Shown here: positions 61,151-64,000 of the stretch, one piece after another
Layout of the letters: each line of letters starts with the position of its first letter
How positions within the stretch are numbered: position 1 is the first letter of the stretch
Source of the DNA: Oscillibacter ruminantium GH1
GTDB lineage: Bacteria; Bacillota; Clostridia; Oscillospirales; Oscillospiraceae
Length of the DNA: 64,000 bases
Reading direction: 5' to 3'
NCBI RefSeq assembly: GCF_000307265.1
Contig: NZ_DF158901.1
Span: forward strand, 38,250-102,249
Program-made: the position numbers and the translations under genes
Notes under the pieces: model-generated
The model's input: the letters and a program-made list of their open reading frames with translations, nothing else
The model's database searches: none
What the model was told of the DNA's origin: nothing

Positions 61151-62500
61151 ATGGAAAACGGACTGGAAAAAAAGTACGGCCTGCCCACGGCCATCTGCAT
61201 GGTGGTGGGCATTGTAATCGGCTCCGGCGTGTTCTTTAAGGCGGAGGCGGTTCTGGTCGAAACCGGCGGCAACATGCCGCTGGGCATTTTGGCGTGGCTG
61301 ATCGTGGGCGCGATCATGATTGTCTGCTCGTACGTGTTTGCCACCATGGCCACCCGGTATGAAAAGGTCAACGGCTTGGTGGACTATGCCGAGGCCACGG
61401 TGGGGAGCCGGTATGCGTATCTGATCGGCTGGTTTATGGCCACGATTTACACCCCGGCCCTGACCAGCGTGCTGGCGTGGGTATCCGCGCGATATTTCTC
61501 CGTGCTGATGGGCTGGGACATTACCGGCGGGTCCTGTTTGGTGCTGGCCTGCTTCCTCTTGTGCGTGGATTATGCGCTCAACGCCCTGTCTCCCCGCATC
61601 GCAGGAAAAATTCAGGTGTCCACCACGATCATCAAAATGGTGCCGCTGCTGCTGATGGCGGTGGTGGGAACCATCGTGGGCCTTAGCAACGGTCAGATGG
61701 TCCAGAACTTTGCCACAATCTCCTCCGGCACCGTTTCGGCGGGTACGGGACTGATGAAATCCACCGTGGCGGTGGCCTTTGCCTATGAGGGCTGGATTTT
61801 GGCCACCTCCATCAATGCGGAGCTGCGGGACGCCAAGAAAAACCTGCCCCGGGCACTGGTGCTGGGGTCCTTCATCGTGGTGGCGACCTATATCCTCTAT
61901 TACATCGGGCTGAACGGCGCGGTGACGACCGAGGAATTGATGGCCAGCGGCGAGGCCGCCGCAAAGATGGCCTTCCAGCGGGTGTTCGGCGGGGCTGCGG
62001 GCACGGTGGTGTTCGTCCTGATCGTGATTTCCTGTATGGGGACGCTGAACGGGCTGATGCTCTCCAACTGCCGCAGCTTTTACGCACTGGCCGCCCGAGG
62101 CGAGGGGCCGAAGCCGGAGCTGTTTAAGCAGGTGGACCCGGTGACCAATATGCCCAACAATTCCGCCATTTTGTCCTTGGCCTTCGCCGCGTTCTGGCTG
62201 CTGTATTTCTACGGGGCAAATTTGACGGCAGGCTGGTTTGGGCCGTTTTGCTTCGATTCCTCAGAGCTGCCCATCATCACGCTGTACGGCATGTACGTCA
62301 TCATGTTCATCCAGTTTATGCGTAAGGAGCGTGATCTGAACGGCTTCAAACGGTTCGTGATGCCCGCACTGGGCCTTTGCGGCTGCTTGTTCATGGTGTA
62401 CGCTGCCTTCGCCGGATACGGTGTAAAGGTATTTTACTATCTGGCGGTTTACGCGGCGTTTATGCTGGTGGGCAACTGCTTCTACCGGAAAAACGCCTGA
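61151..62500 (+). CDS. APC family amino acid permease
   Basis: A 449-residue permease with about 12 helices. The substrate motif in helix 1, GIVIGSGVFFKAEAVL, is near residue 20, and AVAFAYEGWILATSINAELRDAKKNLPRAL near residue 205 covers helix 6 and the conserved loop. It most resembles L-type/glutamate-GABA branch transporters; the substrate is not determinable. ATG 61151 follows GAGGGAAAACG. It ends with a long GC-rich dyad at 62533-62588 rather than a classical terminator. Confidence 0.88.
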   Translation: MENGLEKKYGLPTAICMVVGIVIGSGVFFKAEAVLVETGGNMPLGILAWLIVGAIMIVCSYVFATMATRYEKVNGLVDYAEATVGSRYAYLIGWFMATIYTPALTSVLAWVSARYFSVLMGWDITGGSCLVLACFLLCVDYALNALSPRIAGKIQVSTTIIKMVPLLLMAVVGTIVGLSNGQMVQNFATISSGTVSAGTGLMKSTVAVAFAYEGWILATSINAELRDAKKNLPRALVLGSFIVVATYILYYIGLNGAVTTEELMASGEAAAKMAFQRVFGGAAGTVVFVLIVISCMGTLNGLMLSNCRSFYALAARGEGPKPELFKQVDPVTNMPNNSAILSLAFAAFWLLYFYGANLTAGWFGPFCFDSSELPIITLYGMYVIMFIQFMRKERDLNGFKRFVMPALGLCGCLFMVYAAFAGYGVKVFYYLAVYAAFMLVGNCFYRKNA

Positions 62501-62532
62501 TTGCCAGTACAAAACCTGAAAATGCTTTTCGC

Positions 62533-62588
62533 GCGCGGCGCGGGACGGGCAATTCGCCGGACAATGGTGGGGCCGTTCCGCGCCGCGC
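62533..62588 (+). repeat. GC-rich long inverted repeat after the APC permease
   Basis: A 16-base stem (GCGCGGCGCGGGACGG with its complement, one G-U pair) encloses a 24-base loop. No U-tract follows; the sequence continues into the -35 region of the next promoter. Confidence 0.55.
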
Positions 62589-62639
62589 TTGCCATTTGCA
62601 AAAAACCGGGTATAATAACCGCAGAGCGGTTATTATACC
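62589..62639 (+). promoter_or_regulatory. Promoter with 31-base palindromic operator for NUDIX-GNAT gene
   Basis: TTGCCA (62589-62594), 16 bases, TATAAT (62611-62616). The -10 lies within a perfect 14-base inverted repeat GGTATAATAACCGC (62609-62622), AGA, GCGGTTATTATACC (62626-62639), whose centre coincides with the predicted transcription start. It also creates a mirror -10 on the minus strand. Confidence 0.75.
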
Positions 62640-62716
62640 TACAATTAAAAAAACATACCATAACGGCGCACGCGCCGATGGTGCAGTGTAAAAAATACTT
62701 ATGGAGGGAACCGGCT

Positions 62717-63670
62717 GTGCTGAACACCACTTTGTGTTATCTGGAGCGGGGGAACCAATACCTGATGCTCCACCGCGTAAAAAAGAAAAACGACCTGAAT
62801 CACGATAAATGGATCGGCGTGGGCGGGAAGTTTTTAGACGGCGAGACACCGGAGGAGTGCGCTCTGCGGGAAACGCGGGAGGAAACCGGTCTGACGCTGA
62901 CCGCTTGGCGCTATCGGGGCATTGTCACCTTCCTCTCCGACACTTGGGAAGGGGAGTACATGCACCTGTTCACTGCCACCGATTGGACGGGGGAGCAGAT
63001 TGTCTGTGACGAAGGAGATTTGCAGTGGATCGAAAAGCAGGCGCTGCGGGGGCTCCCGCTATGGCAGGGCGACCGTATTTTTTTGGACCTGCTGGAATCC
63101 AACGCGCCCTTTTTCTCCCTGAAGCTGCGCTACGAGGGGGAACGATTGGCGGAGGCGGCCTTGAATGGGAAACCGCTGTCCACGGGTCTGACCATTGAGC
63201 CGCTGTCTAGGGATCATCTGGCGGGGCTGGCGGAGCTTTGGGGAAGCGAAGAAGTGATCCGCTATACCAACGTTTCTGCGCCTTGCGGTCCGGCAGAGGC
63301 AAACGAGCGGCTTTCCCGCTTGCTGGCGGCGCAGGCGGCGCTTCCGTCGCCCACGGTGTTCGCTGTTTTAGAGAGCGGACGGTTTGCGGGGATTGCCGGT
63401 TGTCCGCCGGTGGAAGCCGGTAGGTTTGGCTTTTTCTATCAGCTTTTACCGGAGGTATGGGGACGGGGCGTGGGCCTGTCCGCCGCCCGGATGGCGCTGG
63501 CGGCGCTGCTTCGCCGGCAGCCGGACGCAGTTGTACTGGCAGACGCAGTGGAAGAAAACGCCGCCAGTGTGCGGATATTAAACAATTTGGGCTTTCAGCG
63601 CATCGGCAGTCAGCCCGGCAGCTTTTGCCGGGACGGGCAGAAGCTGGATATTTGGAATTATCAATTTTAA
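62717..63670 (+). CDS. NUDIX hydrolase fused to GNAT N-acetyltransferase
   Basis: A 317-residue two-domain protein. Residues 1-145 are a NUDIX domain of the MutT/8-oxo-dGTP type; the NUDIX box is GKFLDGETPEECALRETREE followed by TG, near residue 35. Residues 155-317 are a GNAT fold with LLPEVWGRGVGLSAARMAL as the acetyl-CoA loop and NAASVRILNNLGFQRIGS. The GTG start at 62717 follows ATGGAGGGAACC; upstream in-frame codons overlap the palindromic promoter. Its paired domains suggest salvage or detoxification; substrate unknown. Confidence 0.85.
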   Translation: MLNTTLCYLERGNQYLMLHRVKKKNDLNHDKWIGVGGKFLDGETPEECALRETREETGLTLTAWRYRGIVTFLSDTWEGEYMHLFTATDWTGEQIVCDEGDLQWIEKQALRGLPLWQGDRIFLDLLESNAPFFSLKLRYEGERLAEAALNGKPLSTGLTIEPLSRDHLAGLAELWGSEEVIRYTNVSAPCGPAEANERLSRLLAAQAALPSPTVFAVLESGRFAGIAGCPPVEAGRFGFFYQLLPEVWGRGVGLSAARMALAALLRRQPDAVVLADAVEENAASVRILNNLGFQRIGSQPGSFCRDGQKLDIWNYQF

Positions 63671-63690
63671 AACGCCGGGGAGGAATCGAG

Positions 63691-64000
63691 ATGGCGGGAA
63701 CAATTTTGCTCTATGGCTTTGAGGAACTGACCGATATTCTGGCGGTGAAGGCTGCCGCCGGTCCGTTTCAAGCGGAGGTGAAGCCCATTTGGCATGACGG
63801 CTGGCGCACGCCCATCGGCGCGTTGGTGGGGCGGAAGACCCGTCCCGCCCGGGAGGGCGTGTTCTCCGGGAAGCTGGGAGGCCGGATGATGATTTTCTGC
63901 GACATGGACGCGCAGGTGGACGAAATTCTGCCCGCTTTGCGGCGGGCCGGGATCGGTCCGGAGTGCTACAAAGCGGTGCTGACCGCGTGGAATCAGGAAT
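63691..64000 (+). CDS. DUF3783 domain protein (partial)
   Basis: The first 103 codons are visible: MAGTILLYGFEELTDILAVK, then GALVGRKTRPAREGVFSGKL and MIFCDMDAQVDEILPALRRA with YKAVLTAWNQ. The last part matches the DUF3783 family of small clostridial proteins, function unknown. ATG 63691 follows GGGGAGGAATCGAG. It follows the NUDIX-GNAT gene by 20 bases and likely belongs to the same operon. Runs off the window. Confidence 0.75.
   Translation, partial: MAGTILLYGFEELTDILAVKAAAGPFQAEVKPIWHDGWRTPIGALVGRKTRPAREGVFSGKLGGRMMIFCDMDAQVDEILPALRRAGIGPECYKAVLTAWNQE

Overview
The window reads as chromosome of a low-to-moderate-GC-branch Firmicute with a GC-rich genome, most likely a gut endospore-forming Clostridia of the Oscillospiraceae type (Oscillibacter/Flavonifractor-like). 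This is inference from gene content: sporulation genes (ylbJ, yqfC, yqfD), DapH-type lysine synthesis, a pyrK/pyrD-B pyrimidine operon with pyrI, ribonuclease Y, mutS2, a Bce-type two-component/ABC module, and strong AGGAGG ribosome binding sites. No rRNA, tRNA, CRISPR array, insertion sequence or prophage was found.

Layout. 1-2.9 kb: a threonine-catabolism set on the minus strand (partial ridA, a DAACS symporter, threonine ammonia-lyase) behind a promoter with a long inverted repeat. 3.2-8.5 kb: an accessory redox cluster, in which a 938-residue protein joins an Old-Yellow-Enzyme/FadH-like reductase to a complete acetoacetate-decarboxylase-like domain, followed by a short-chain dehydrogenase and a divergent PucR-type regulator. 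8.5-13.2 kb: the N-terminal remnant of a methionine gamma-lyase, a divergent MocR regulator, azlCD and a PutP-type symporter. 13.4-16.0 kb: dapA-dapB-dapH behind a lysine riboswitch. 16.1-20.8 kb: BceRS-like regulators and a BceAB-like transporter with a TTACA-N4-TGTAA operator. 20.9-26.5 kb: rny, an amidase, an rRNA methyltransferase and asnS. 26.5-27.4 kb: two tiny paralogous ribbon-helix-helix proteins, each behind its own palindrome, then large hairpins. 27.4-30.0 kb: greA and two EamA transporters. 30.0-35.9 kb: pyrC-K-D-F-E-B-I.

36-38.8 kb: trkH-trkA potassium uptake. 39-41.6 kb: a Tet(M)/EF-G-like ribosomal GTPase fused to a YacP/Rae1-type NYN nuclease. 41.8-47.7 kb: a small conserved-looking hypothetical, a candidate structured RNA with its own terminator, yqzL-recO-mutS2, uridine phosphorylase and MscS. 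47.9-51.1 kb: mreB, then an XRE regulator overlapping comFC, and ylbJ. 51.2-57.0 kb: yqfC-yqfD-phoH-ybeY, a hypothetical and recD2. 57.1-60.8 kb: a BmpA-family (nucleoside-type) ABC transporter without its binding protein. 61.1-64 kb: an APC amino-acid permease, a NUDIX-GNAT fusion and a partial DUF3783 protein.

Most of the window is housekeeping. The points that stand out are the OYE-ADC fusion, the Tet(M)-like/NYN fusion (a ribosome A-site GTPase joined to a domain whose family cuts mRNA in the A site), the paired miniature RHH regulators with different operators, the candidate structured RNA upstream of yqzL-recO, and several perfect palindromes sitting on sigma-A promoters.
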